Positions 18,001 through 27,500 of a stretch of 64,000 nucleotides of DNA are shown one piece after another. Source of the stretch: Verrucomicrobiaceae bacterium (GTDB taxonomy: Bacteria; Verrucomicrobiota; Verrucomicrobiia; Verrucomicrobiales; Verrucomicrobiaceae); the NCBI GenBank assembly GCA_016713035.1, contig JADJPW010000001.1, positions 1,116,001 to 1,180,000 on the forward strand, written 5' to 3'. Both the position numbers and the translations under genes were made by a program. Below the pieces are notes generated by a model. It was not told where the DNA came from and made no database searches. It saw only the letters and a program-made list of their open reading frames with translations. Position 1 is the first letter of the stretch. Each line of letters opens with the position of its first letter.

Positions 18001-21000
18001 GCGGGTGTCGATGCTGTCTGGCAGCGCCGATTCGCCGATGGTGGGCGAATTGAAGTCGATGGCGACATAGAGATCGAGATTCCCTTCTTCGGCGAGAGCT
18101 TTGAGATCCTGGAAATCCGCGCGGAAGTAAAACAGACCATCTCCACCATTCGCCACCGCACCGCCATCATGCGCATAGAAGGCCACGAGATCGCGGCTGC
18201 TGTCAAAACCGTCGTAGGCACGATAAAGGTCGGTTCCTTGGTTGTTGGTGCCATCGCCATTGTATTCATCCAGTGCGATGAGGTCGTGGATCTGCCAGTC
18301 GGTGAATTCGCGGTTATTCGTCACACCGCCGACGACTACTGGCGTCTGTGGACCGATCACGATCTGTCCAGGCGGTGGGGGCGGAATGGTATTGTCCTCG
18401 ACGGGGTTGGTGCCGTTGGTCAGCTCCTGGAGATTGCTGAACAAATCGCCATCAGGATCGCCCGCAGGGCCATTGATGGCGAGCGCGGTGGCATTGCGCA
18501 GGCTGACGGTGCCGCTATCGAGCGGATCGAGGCCGTAGCGCAGCTCCCAGCCATCGGTGAGGCCGTCGCCATCCGTATCGGCCTTCAGCGGATCGGTTTC
18601 TGTCCAGATTTCACCCGCAGCCCACACGCGGTCAGTGCCCGTGTCACCGTCGATGATGCCGTTGCCGTTTTTATCTTCACCCGTGCCATCGCGAGCACCA
18701 TCGCCGTCGGTGTCAGGGTTGTTGGGATCGGTCTCGGTCCAGGTCTCGCCGGCATCACGGATTTTGTTCGGCCAATTCCGAGCGAGTGTGGGTGCCACTC
18801 CGGGTGCGAGGCTAGCGCCATCGCCATCGAGCCAGCCGTTTTTGTTCATGTCTTCAAAGCCGTCCTTGATGCCGTCGTCATCGCTATCGGCATCATCTGG
18901 TCGGGTCATGGAGCCGCGCTGGACCTTGCCGCGATCTCCCCCTTCAGCGGCCGTATTGATGCCCGGCACGCTGCCAAGGTTATCGAGCGTGTTGAAGAAC
19001 GGCGGATCGATGTCGCCACGGAAATTTGTCACGCCGTCTCCGTTCGTATCGGCACTCAAAATGGTGCCGAAGTCAAATTTACCATCTGTATCGCCATCGG
19101 TGAAGGTTTCACTCGCTTCACCGACATCATGGACGCCATTGCTATTCGTATCGGCCCAATCAAACACGCCATTTCCTGCCCCGACGAGCGGTGTGCCGAA
19201 TCCAGTGTCTGAATAGGATTCGCCGATGATCAGTGCGAGCCGCCAGCCGACCTCCAGCGCATCTGGGAGACCATCCCCGTCCGTATCAGGATTGCGCGGC
19301 TCAGATTTACCAAAGGCATTGGCGATGTGGACTTCACCATTGGTCCATTGCTCTGCATTGGGCTTGTAGCGCGGATCATCGGTGGGAAAGCCATTGGGCA
19401 GCGGAGTGGCGGTGCCCTCATCGGTGTCGAGGAGGCCGTCTTCGTCGTCATCGGGGTCCGCCGCGCTTGCGGGGACTATTTGACGAAAAAAAACGCGTGC
19501 ATTCCGTGTCTCGTGATTTTCCAGCGTGTTGTCAAAAACAGTGGCGGTGAATTGGAATTCGCCCTGCTGCATGCTTTCCCAGGTGAAGTCCCAGAGCTTG
19601 GAGTTGCCGTCGATGCTCGTCACGGGACCCGTGATCGTCATGGGGCCATTATTGACCGTCAAAGTGACCGAATCAGCCGCGACGGAAGTACTGACGCGAA
19701 TGGTGAACTTCCGCTGCTCGGCCGTGGGTGATGGCACATCTGGCAAGATGATCTCGTAGGGCTTCCCAGAGCTATCGAGCTCTGGTGGGCTGACGATGCT
19801 GATGCGCGGGGTGATGGAGGGCTCTGCTCTGACCAGCCGCGTGGCTAGCAGGTCAGGATTCGGCGATGGGCGATCATGGGAGACCTCGATGCGGTGCAAG
19901 TAGTCTGGCTGGTCGTTGTAGAGATTCGGCAGTGTGAAAGCGAGGGCGTGGTAATCCGCCGTTTCATCGTAGGTGATGGTGTAGAGGTCGCGGGCGTAGC
20001 TGGTGTATTGATTCGTCTCATTGGAGCCGATGCGGATGGTGAAACGATCACGCAGCTGCGTCATGCTGAGGCCATCGGCGAGCGATTTGGAGAAATACAC
20101 CTTCATCACATAGCCAGTGCCGACGAGATCACCGTCATTCGGTGGCCAGGCAACGAACATGCGAATGTCTGGCCCGGCGCAGTTCACCGTGCGCTCCAGC
20201 GTGGTATAGTGGCCACTCTCATCACTGAAGGAGAAGTCTTTGAAGCCAACACTGCTGACCTCACGCAGCCTGACTTTGACCGTGGCGGTGCCGCTGGCGG
20301 GGATATTGGCATAATTGAAGCGCCATTCTTTGGTGTAGGCAATGTTGGTCGGCTCGACGGTCGGAGTGACCTCGGTGGCCTTCACCCACGAGGTGGCGAT
20401 GGAGCTGTCCCAGGTGCCGTTCTCATTCAAATCGGTGAATGTCTCGCTGGTGTCGCGGGTGCCATTGCGATTCGAGTCCGTAAAGGGCTCGAAGCCGCCG
20501 CCATTGCCATTTTGGCTACGCGTGATGCTGTCATCGTTGCTACTGCTACCATCGTCGATGTGATACCACACTTCGGTCACGCTAGGGTCCGTCCGCACGA
20601 CCATACCGTACTCGCTGCCACCCACGGTGTCGCCGTTGTTCTCTGGAAAGCGCACCTCGCCAGTCGTGCGCTGCGCATCGTAGTAGAAGGACTGGGTGAA
20701 GGTGTTGTAGATGCTGGCCTTTCCATCACGCTGGAGAAAGGCGCGGGCACGGAGGACGTGCATGCCTTCGCTGAGGCCCGTCTGTGACACACCATAGTCA
20801 AAGTGTGGGCGGATGGGCAGTGTGGCCAGATTGAGCGCATTCGTTTCATAGGTGGCCATCATCTTCTGCTTCCGCGCCACGGCGTCTGCATTGCCCGGCC
20901 ACCACGGATCACCCGCATCTTTGTAGATACCGATCTTGTACTTTGAGGTGGTGGTGAAGTCACCCGGCAGTGGCACCGCGCTCCACCAGTCGCTGGCCCC

Positions 21001-23433
21001 ACTGTCGTCATTGTGGCGATAGAGCATCTCTACGACCTTGGTGCTGCCAGCGCCGCGTCCTGCGCCACCCTCGGGGCTCGATCCGTCCGTGGTGTAGTAC
21101 AAATAAGCGTGGTAGCCACCGCCGACGCTGTTGGCCTTCACCCACATCTCATTGCGGGTAGCATCGTATTGATTGCGGGCGGGAGTGATGTTCCCGACTG
21201 GAGTCGCAGGATCGTGATAAAGGAACGCAGCCGTATTGGCATCCGTGAATTTCGGCGAGGTGCCATTCACGACGGAGGAACTGGTAAAAGTCTCTGCCCC
21301 GGCGCTACCAGTGGCATTGCGTGCGGTATCCTGCGCTGCGAATAGCTCAGGGTGCACGCGATTGATGAAATTCGGCTGCTCATAGCCCATGAATATCTCA
21401 TTCGAGAGAGCAGGCGGATAGTCACGGAGGGCGGGATCGGTGTTGCCGCCGGGCACGGTGCCATTCAGGTCGATACCGCCATCGAGCTTCATCAAAACAT
21501 TCGCGGTCGAGCCATCCGTGCGGGCCACGAAGCGCACACCGCTGGTGCTGGTGACACGCGGAATGTCCACGCTGTAGGTATAGTCCGTCGTATTCGTCTC
21601 TGGAGCGAGCGTGGGCCGTGAGGCCTCGGGCAGCGTGCTGCCATTGAAGGCTTTATCGCCATTTGGGCCGTCTTTGCGCTTCACACGCACCATTTTGGCC
21701 TCCACGCCGTTTTCGGTGATCGTGATGGGCCTGCCGCCATGGTTTTTCCACAGCTCACTCGGATCTGGATTTTTCCACGAGAAGAGGAAGTACCCACCCG
21801 CTGGCAGCACCGTCGATGAGAGCTCCTCTTTGAACTTATAAAAGCCACCACCATACCACGAGTAGTTGTACAAATAGGCTCCCGTCGGAAAGGCGCTATC
21901 AAAGCCGCGAGCCTGACCACTGCCGTAGTTATCACTGAGCATGACGAGCAGCGTCACGGCATCCGCATCGCTCATGCCGCCATTTTCGCGCTTATCGAGC
22001 CGCTCCCACACCACGACATCACTGTCACTGAAGCGACCGAGCTGGTAGCCACGGGCGAACTGGTCATGCACATAGAGCAGATTTGGCACACGACCATCTC
22101 CCCACTGGCCGAGGAAGCTGGTATTGGCATGGCGTGGGAAAGCACCGCCGCTCTCCCCCAGCGTCTCCGCCTGATAATTCCCGTCCGTGTAGAGCAGCCC
22201 CAGGCCCTGACGCAGGAAGTAGAACGCATGCTGGAGCTCTTTGCGAGCGGCGTAGTCGTTGTCATGGCTCTGTGCATGCGTGACGCCGTGATCCGCCGGA
22301 AAACCGCCCACACCAGCCCAGTCGTAGCCTTGCAGTCCACTCGATGGATTGCCGAGACGGCTATTGAGCTGGCTGCGCAGATCATTATCGACCAAACGCA
22401 TGCCTGCGTCGATGTAGGGACCGTACGCTGGCGGTTCACCGAGATGCTCGCCAAACATCATGGCATCATCTCGCCCCCCATCGAGGCTGAAAACCGTGTC
22501 TCGGTGATTCGTATCGCTAAAACCGCGGGTGATGTTGAACTGCCGCTGCACCTGGCCCGTGTAGCCGTAGTCGCTGCTATCCTTGTCCGCTCCGTAGGTG
22601 GCACCGAAGAAGTCTGCTTTGACATGTTTCACCGCATCGAGGCGCAGGCCATCCGCCTTCGTGCGGTCGATGAGCCAGCGTGCGGCGCGGTTCAGGTAGT
22701 CTTCCACACGCTCGGAGTAGTAGCCCGAGTTCGCCTGCAAAGAGGCGGTGGTGATGCCATTGCCAGCTCCAAAGCCCACGTAGGTTCCATTCGGCAGGTA
22801 GCAGTATTGCTCTGGCCGAGTCAGATCGCGGATGAACTGAATTTTGGGTGCCGTGGAGCCCTCTGTAAGTCCGAAGTTGTAATTTGTCATGCCTGGCTCC
22901 TGTGCCGTATCGATCAAGTCCGCGAGGCCTAGATTCTGCACCTGCCATGCATCACTCCAGGAGCGTGTGTTGTCCCACTTCCGGTAAAAGCCGTCCTGCG
23001 TCTTGCGCAGATGAAAATCCTCTGGTACGAGGCCCGGATAGATGTCGATGGGCGTGCTCTCATTGTATCCCGGCACATCAAAGGCGCGGTGATTCATGAT
23101 GTTGTCAAAATACACGCGAATGCCGAAGCGATGCGCCGTCTCCACTAGCCGCAGCAGCTCTGCCTCTGTGCCATACCGTGTCCGCACCGAGTTCCGCTGA
23201 TTTTTGGAGCCCAGATCAAAGGGGTCCCACATGTCATAACCGACCGAGAGGCCGCCAGAGCCCTTTGTGGGCGGTGGCAGCCAGAGCGAGGTGTAACCCG
23301 CCTCCGCCAGCTCCGGCATCTTATTGGTGATCTCCACCCAAGAGGTATTGAAGTACTGCAACATCGTCTCCGCGCGGAGGGCGGAGGTGCAAACCAAGAG
23401 AAACAGGGCAATAGGAAATAGGAACCGGGGCAT
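15091..23433 (-). CDS. Giant secreted GH13 amylase / TSP3 / second glycosidase-like fusion protein
   Basis: 2,780 residues. The start giving MPRFLFPIALFLLVCTSALRA provides a clean signal peptide. Residues about 22-480 are a GH13 alpha-amylase barrel: DNIMNH (region I), GLRLDAVKHV (nucleophile D near 270), MFGEHLG (acid E near 335) and QSHDND (third D near 405). Beta-sandwich-like stretches follow. About 1320-1680 are TSP3 calcium repeats (DADSDDDGIKDGFEDMNKNG, NPDTDGDG). About 1700-1930 resemble the glucodextranase C-like module of some amylopullulanases (ALDEYNGDG ... LYVAIDFNS). About 1980-2340 look like a second hydrolase (TTYGGHILPYF), possibly GH57. The C-terminus has another TSP3 block and ends FYRVEARLMTP. 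It probably degrades alpha-glucans outside the cell. Domain calls after 480 are inference. Confidence 0.8.
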   Translation of the reverse strand: MPRFLFPIALFLLVCTSALRAETMLQYFNTSWVEITNKMPELAEAGYTSLWLPPPTKGSGGLSVGYDMWDPFDLGSKNQRNSVRTRYGTEAELLRLVETAHRFGIRVYFDNIMNHRAFDVPGYNESTPIDIYPGLVPEDFHLRKTQDGFYRKWDNTRSWSDAWQVQNLGLADLIDTAQEPGMTNYNFGLTEGSTAPKIQFIRDLTRPEQYCYLPNGTYVGFGAGNGITTASLQANSGYYSERVEDYLNRAARWLIDRTKADGLRLDAVKHVKADFFGATYGADKDSSDYGYTGQVQRQFNITRGFSDTNHRDTVFSLDGGRDDAMMFGEHLGEPPAYGPYIDAGMRLVDNDLRSQLNSRLGNPSSGLQGYDWAGVGGFPADHGVTHAQSHDNDYAARKELQHAFYFLRQGLGLLYTDGNYQAETLGESGGAFPRHANTSFLGQWGDGRVPNLLYVHDQFARGYQLGRFSDSDVVVWERLDKRENGGMSDADAVTLLVMLSDNYGSGQARGFDSAFPTGAYLYNYSWYGGGFYKFKEELSSTVLPAGGYFLFSWKNPDPSELWKNHGGRPITITENGVEAKMVRVKRKDGPNGDKAFNGSTLPEASRPTLAPETNTTDYTYSVDIPRVTSTSGVRFVARTDGSTANVLMKLDGGIDLNGTVPGGNTDPALRDYPPALSNEIFMGYEQPNFINRVHPELFAAQDTARNATGSAGAETFTSSSVVNGTSPKFTDANTAAFLYHDPATPVGNITPARNQYDATRNEMWVKANSVGGGYHAYLYYTTDGSSPEGGAGRGAGSTKVVEMLYRHNDDSGASDWWSAVPLPGDFTTTSKYKIGIYKDAGDPWWPGNADAVARKQKMMATYETNALNLATLPIRPHFDYGVSQTGLSEGMHVLRARAFLQRDGKASIYNTFTQSFYYDAQRTTGEVRFPENNGDTVGGSEYGMVVRTDPSVTEVWYHIDDGSSSNDDSITRSQNGNGGGFEPFTDSNRNGTRDTSETFTDLNENGTWDSSIATSWVKATEVTPTVEPTNIAYTKEWRFNYANIPASGTATVKVRLREVSSVGFKDFSFSDESGHYTTLERTVNCAGPDIRMFVAWPPNDGDLVGTGYVMKVYFSKSLADGLSMTQLRDRFTIRIGSNETNQYTSYARDLYTITYDETADYHALAFTLPNLYNDQPDYLHRIEVSHDRPSPNPDLLATRLVRAEPSITPRISIVSPPELDSSGKPYEIILPDVPSPTAEQRKFTIRVSTSVAADSVTLTVNNGPMTITGPVTSIDGNSKLWDFTWESMQQGEFQFTATVFDNTLENHETRNARVFFRQIVPASAADPDDDEDGLLDTDEGTATPLPNGFPTDDPRYKPNAEQWTNGEVHIANAFGKSEPRNPDTDGDGLPDALEVGWRLALIIGESYSDTGFGTPLVGAGNGVFDWADTNSNGVHDVGEASETFTDGDTDGKFDFGTILSADTNGDGVTNFRGDIDPPFFNTLDNLGSVPGINTAAEGGDRGKVQRGSMTRPDDADSDDDGIKDGFEDMNKNGWLDGDGASLAPGVAPTLARNWPNKIRDAGETWTETDPNNPDTDGDGARDGTGEDKNGNGIIDGDTGTDRVWAAGEIWTETDPLKADTDGDGLTDGWELRYGLDPLDSGTVSLRNATALAINGPAGDPDGDLFSNLQELTNGTNPVEDNTIPPPPPGQIVIGPQTPVVVGGVTNNREFTDWQIHDLIALDEYNGDGTNNQGTDLYRAYDGFDSSRDLVAFYAHDGGAVANGGDGLFYFRADFQDLKALAEEGNLDLYVAIDFNSPTIGESALPDSIDTRTNMKWEVCVAAYQTDNGAVLVDTNVASNTTSINQDLTATGVVRRSQLDADGFKKSWYSSAMDAVEFSISRKALLDAGWNGNVNTLNYQVFTTKDGTQNTPTRGAGDLAGRSDIRDSIADDWIASDYWRDQSTISGAGSVLSARFGPSGTNDMWKRVKVASFIQENRPLMAGSEIHALINNGAGAGWYRPLDVHQAFAAPMALNITPVMAHAIQWAKVDPAVAKPWLDGPALNTRLDQMSALGTVRFTGTTYGGHILPYFPTSYNVTNIADANSAMATIYHASPLVIPPPESVVEDQTYEDFKAAGYFFTIVEQTRHIEKWFGRTTALGNDGYRLNRIRGVNTFAISDQATQFRFQNTDSGLHSSLRELLNRKARSATQDQIVILGSGWTDFTSKTSADAYDVNIAWMASHPWIQLTTPEAIAAGEVDSNRDGTVEAWPFIERGTPALPLVSKDFVHYATQENYDNWYFGQSGREEGLSTKIFNVRPSVALPGAFGQIGVSGLVNDAWTAGTSLAVSEPNLGFLARNAFHGAMWLTAFHDQPTADLSKYSTGEYIYPDTTNNNLAGFSKAAQSQFRWASVYKRVSQWAASAATLANSSSATSEDADLDGENEYLIFNDRVFAMFERIGGRMTCAFVRDLTTGRVLQVVGNPHSYSGFETEEEGNVNVAGGAVGSYRTSGFKDWYAGGTGSIAYNNDLYTAAATTNGYTFTSADGKIAKTITLAPRANALHASLALTGGVTTLYQRHGLSPHLQNLLIKGQTHLGNVSDVGGIVSLTNFAPDAAVRTYLRAISATSYNPAAIDDDAALTFDTLNMRNQAQTQQVEFALTNGATFDLGFETGPTLSESTDGDALPDTWEAANGLLNTDPTGVNGDNGNADGDRYSNLHEYILGLNPAVYDNYLPVPSKVAGGFDISFTTIPDRWYRIFASADLVNWTPITTDQAGTGSGITIHDPTTLAARFYRVEARLMTP

Positions 23434-23471
23434 GAGCGGCAGACCAGGGTGAGACATCCAAGTGGACAAAA

Positions 23472-23520
23472 CCATCAAAATTGCCGCCCTCTCGGGAGTA
23501 TGGGGGCGGCTCTTTTGATG
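23472..23520. other. Long imperfect hairpin upstream of the giant amylase gene
   Basis: CATCAAAA pairs with TTTTGATG on the outside and GCCGCCC with GGGCGGC on the inside, with small internal loops and a 14-base apical loop. It lies 39 bp before the ATG at 23433, in the 5' leader. It may act as a terminator for the pseudopilin transcript or as an mRNA structure controlling the amylase gene. Sequence alone does not decide. Confidence 0.45.
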
Positions 23521-23565
23521 CCCTAGAGCATGCCTGTTCACCCAGTCATGTCAGCTAGACACATG

Positions 23566-23592
23566 AATAAAGAAGGCCCCTGAGCCAGGGCC
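23566..23592 (-). terminator. Rho-independent terminator after the pseudopilin gene
   Basis: On the minus strand AGGCCC and GGGCCT form a stem directly after the pseudopilin stop codon, followed by the T-rich TCTTTATT. The stem is short but GC-rich. Confidence 0.5.
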
Positions 23593-24222
23593 TCACTGCC
23601 GCCAGCTTGTCACGTCATCCGCTGTGAATGCCACGCCATCCTTCCCCACGCTGTAAATGGCGAGATCGAGGCTGAGGAACTCCCCCGCAGGCTTGCCGCC
23701 GGGCTGGGAGATGGCTGGATCGGTGTTTTGCGTGTCGGGATTCTTGATCTGGTGGTCGCCACTGGTGTCCAGCAGCACACGCAGGGGATGGCCCCAGTAG
23801 TCGTGCAACTTGTGCGGACGTGCGGTATTCACCACGCCATCGCGCTCATTTTTCGCGATGGAAAATTCGCTAAAGCGAGTGCCTTTGGGGTTCAGGGCAG
23901 CCTGCTCGCCCTCGGTGGCAGGTAGGCCCATCAAAGCGTCGATGAGCGGCGTGCTACCATCGGTCAGCAGCTCCATGTCCTCGTCTGCGGGCGGTGCTTC
24001 GGCGAGAGGTAGTCGCCCGTAGTCGGTATGGAAGGAGCCGATGCCGTTTTTGAGCTCCTGCATGAGTGCCTGTGTTTTCAAAACATGGCCCTCATGAATG
24101 ACGCGGACGACTTGGGGGACCAGAATGCTAGCCAGAACCGAGATGATGACGATGACCACCAGGATTTCGACCAACGTAAAAGCCCGGATAAGCCGGGCGC
24201 TGAGTGCGGGTGACGTTTTCAT
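23593..24222 (-). CDS. Type II secretion pseudopilin (GspG-like)
   Basis: 209 residues from the ATG giving MKTSPALSARLIRAFTLVE. The prepilin motif is RAFTLVEILVVIVIISVLAS, with F after the cleavage site and the conserved E at position +5, followed by one long hydrophobic helix. The rest (GIGSFHTDYGRLPLAEAP ... HDYWGHPLRVLLD ... LDLAIYSVGKDGVAFTADD) matches major pseudopilins of the type II secretion group, which often end in a calcium-binding SxGxDG loop. It would be processed by a prepilin peptidase such as that at 11088-12248 and assemble in the periplasmic pseudopilus. It lies upstream of, and in the same direction as, the giant secreted amylase. Confidence 0.85.
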   Translation of the reverse strand: MKTSPALSARLIRAFTLVEILVVIVIISVLASILVPQVVRVIHEGHVLKTQALMQELKNGIGSFHTDYGRLPLAEAPPADEDMELLTDGSTPLIDALMGLPATEGEQAALNPKGTRFSEFSIAKNERDGVVNTARPHKLHDYWGHPLRVLLDTSGDHQIKNPDTQNTDPAISQPGGKPAGEFLSLDLAIYSVGKDGVAFTADDVTSWRQ

Positions 24223-24336
24223 AAGTTTGAATGACCTCCACCGGTTGGAATTAATGGCAGAATACCAGACCGCACGGCCTGACGTCAATGTGGCGGAGGC
24301 CCGCTCAAAATTTTCTTATCGGCTCAATGAGCCGCG

Positions 24337-24510
24337 TTACTCGGTCTCGCTGTCATCATCGCACCCCTCCGCGCAGCAGGAGCCACGCTCGATGTAGCAG
24401 GCATCACAGATGTAGCCATCCGCGAAGCGCTGCGACTCTGGCCGACCGCAGTGGTCACAGGGACCAGTGGGCTCCAGCGTGGCAGGGCGTGGTGGGCAGG
24501 TTTCGTTCAT
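24337..24510 (-). CDS. Small cysteine-rich (zinc-ribbon-like) protein
   Basis: 57 residues from the ATG giving MNETCPPRPATLEPTGPCDH. Eight cysteines include CDHCG, ICDACY and SCC...C, a spacing that suggests one or two zinc-binding knuckles. The acidic tail DDDSETE ends the protein. No function is known to me. It is kept as a gene because the cysteine pattern is regular and the frame is not a shadow of a larger gene. The start of the large cytochrome gene is divergent, 69 bp away, so the two may share a promoter region. Confidence 0.5.
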   Translation of the reverse strand: MNETCPPRPATLEPTGPCDHCGRPESQRFADGYICDACYIERGSCCAEGCDDDSETE

Positions 24511-24578
24511 GGTGCACATGCTCGCCATGCAGAGGGCTGGCGCAAGTCTTCGCTCTGGCCGGGCGTAGTTTGTGCATC

Positions 24579-27500
24579 ATGCTTCGTTGCTTTTTATCCC
24601 TGCTCCTCATCACCTCGCTCGCCACGGCTGAGGAGGCTCAAATACGGCCCGCCCAAGCCATGGGCATCCTGAAAACACAGTGCCTCAGTTGTCATAATGC
24701 GGAGAAGAAAAAGGGCGATCTCTCCCTAGAGACACGCGAGGCCGCGCAGGAGGTCCTCCAAAGCGGAAAGCTCATCTCCTCTCTGCAAGCGGAGGGCGAT
24801 GAGCATATGCCGCCGAAAAAGCAGCTCCCGGAAAAGCAGATCAATCTGCTCAAAGCCTGGGCCAATGCGGGTGCTGCATGGGATTTGGCCGCGCTGAAGA
24901 AATTCGGTGAGCTGACGCCGGCAGAAAAGCTCGCGGCACTCCCCGCAGGCCATGCACCGTCGATGACGGTGGCTTGGAGTCCTGATGGCAAACGAGCCGC
25001 CTACGGCAGTGGCAATCAAGTCCTCATCCACGACTTCGCCGCTGCGAAAGTCACCGCGACGCTGGAAGGCCACCGCGATGTGGTGCAATCCATCTCCTGG
25101 AGCCACGATGGCACCCGCATCGCCGCAGGTGGTTACCGCGAAGTGCTCGTATGGGCCACAGCAGACGGAAAACGGCTCTTTTCGCTGCAAAAGCCCATCG
25201 AGGGCCGCGTGACGGCTTTGACGTTTTTCGGCGGAAATGAGGTTTTACTGCTCACAGACGGTGCCGTGGCCCAGCGCGGCCTTTTGCACCGCTGGCGGCT
25301 CGGAGAGGCCAAACCAACGCAAACGGTCGAAGCCCATTCGGACAACATTTTGAGCCTCGCCATGAGCCGAGATGGCAAACAAATCGCCACCGGCGGCGCG
25401 GACAACCTCGCGAAAGTATGGGACGCCGCGACGCTGAAGGAAGTCGCGAAGATCGAAGGCCATGTGGGGCATATTTTGGCCCTGGGATTCAATGCAGACG
25501 GCAAATGGCTCGCCACTGGCTCCGCTGACAAAGAGCTGAAAGTCTGGGACATCGCAACCAAGGAGATGCTCATGCTGCTGGGGGATAAATCCACGCCCAT
25601 CACCGCCCTGCATTGGTCCCCAGACGGCACCAAGATCACCTACGCGACCGAAAAAGGCGAACTCAAGGAAGTCAGCGAGCTCAAATCCCACGATGGCGTG
25701 CGGCTTGCCTTCACCAGCGGTAAAGACCGCAAACTCAGCACCCTCGAAGCCGTGCCACAGGCCACGGCACTCTCCGCCGACGGAAAAAACCTCCTCATCG
25801 CCACCCAATCCGGCGAACTCCAGCAGCTCGATGACAAAGCAAAACTCACCAAGCTCACCACCCCACCACCAGCAGCTCCACCGGCCACCCTTTCCTACAC
25901 GCGAGACATTTTGCCCATCCTCACCAAAGCAGGCTGCAATCTGGGCTCCTGCCATGCGAAATCGAGCGGCCAAGCTGGCTTCCGCCTTTCCATCTTCGCC
26001 TTTGATCCGCAGAGCGATTACCTCGAATTTGTGAGTGACTCGCACGGGCGGCGTGTCTTCCCTGCACTGCCAGAGGACAGCCTCATTCTACAAAAAGCCA
26101 CCGTCCGCGTCGCACATGAAGGCGGCCAGCGTTTCGAGCCGGATAGCGCCTGGGCACGCACGGTGGCAGACTGGATACGCCAAGGCATGCCCTACGAGAC
26201 ACCCGCGCAGCCCACACTGACCCAGATCGACCTCACACCGTCTGAAAAAGTCTATCGCAAGCACGAGGAGATCGCCCTGAAAGTCACCGCACGATACAGC
26301 GATGGCAGCACGCGTGATGTGACCGATTTGACCAACTACATCTCCTCTGAAAAAGCCATCGCCAGTGTGGATGAGGCCGGAAAAGTCAAAACCAGCAGCG
26401 AGAGCGGCGAAACCGTCATCGTCGCCCGCTACATGGGCCAAGTCGCCATCTCACGCGTGGCCGTCCCTGCGGAAAAGCTGCTGCCAGCAGAGCGCTACGC
26501 CGGCCTACCTGTGCGCAATGAGATCGACAAACTCGTCTATGCCCGCCTGCAAAAACTAGGCCACCTCCCCAGCGATGCCTGCACGGACTCCGAATTCCTC
26601 CGCCGCACCACCTTGGACGCTGTGGGCATGCTACCGACCGTGGAGGAAGCCCGCGCCTTCCTCGCAGATAAAAACCCATCGAAGTACGAGCAATGGATCG
26701 ATCAGTTGCTCGAACGCCCCGAGTGGGCCGATCACTGGGCCATCAAATGGGGCGACCTCATCCGCCCGAATCCCTCCCGCGTCGGCGTCAAACCTGTGTA
26801 CCTCCTCGATCAGTGGATCAGGCAAAGTTTTCGCGAAAACAAGCCCTGGAACCGCTTTGTCACCGAGCTGCTGACCGCTGAAGGCAACACCCACAAACAC
26901 GGCCCCGTCGCCATCTGGCGAGATAAACGTGAACCTGTCGATGCGGCTACCTTTGTCGGCCAGATTTTCCTCGGGGTGCGACTGGAATGCGCCAAATGCC
27001 ACCATCACCCCACCGAAAAGTGGGATCTCACGGATTACTACCAGATGGCAGCCTTCTTCACCCAAATGAAGCGCAAAGGCCAAGGCATCTCCGCCCCGAT
27101 CAGCGGCGAGCCCGAGCAGTGGTGGTTCTCACCCGGCCCCGCCAGCATCGAGCACCCAGTGACCAAAGTCTCCCTGAAGCCCCGTCCACCCGCAGACAAA
27201 GAAATCGCCATCGCCGAAACACAAGATCCACGTGCCGTGCTCGCCGCATGGATGACGGACCCGCAGAATCCGCATTTCGCCCACGCCATCGTGAACCGCG
27301 TGTGGTCCAGCTTCATGGGCCGTGGCATTGTCGATCCGGTGGATGACTTCCGTGCCTCCAATCCGCCCACCAATGGCCCACTGCTCGATTGGCTGGCACG
27401 CGACTTCGTAGCGCACGGCTACGATTTAAAGCACCTCATGCGCACCATCATGCGCTCGCACATTTACCGCCTCAGCAGCCTCCCCAATGAGACAAACATC

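Noticed and set aside
16048..19216. Several long plus-strand open frames opposite the giant amylase gene
   Set aside because: Antisense shadows of a gene with clear domains on the minus strand. Their composition is rich in Val/Ala/Ile/Gly without any motif.
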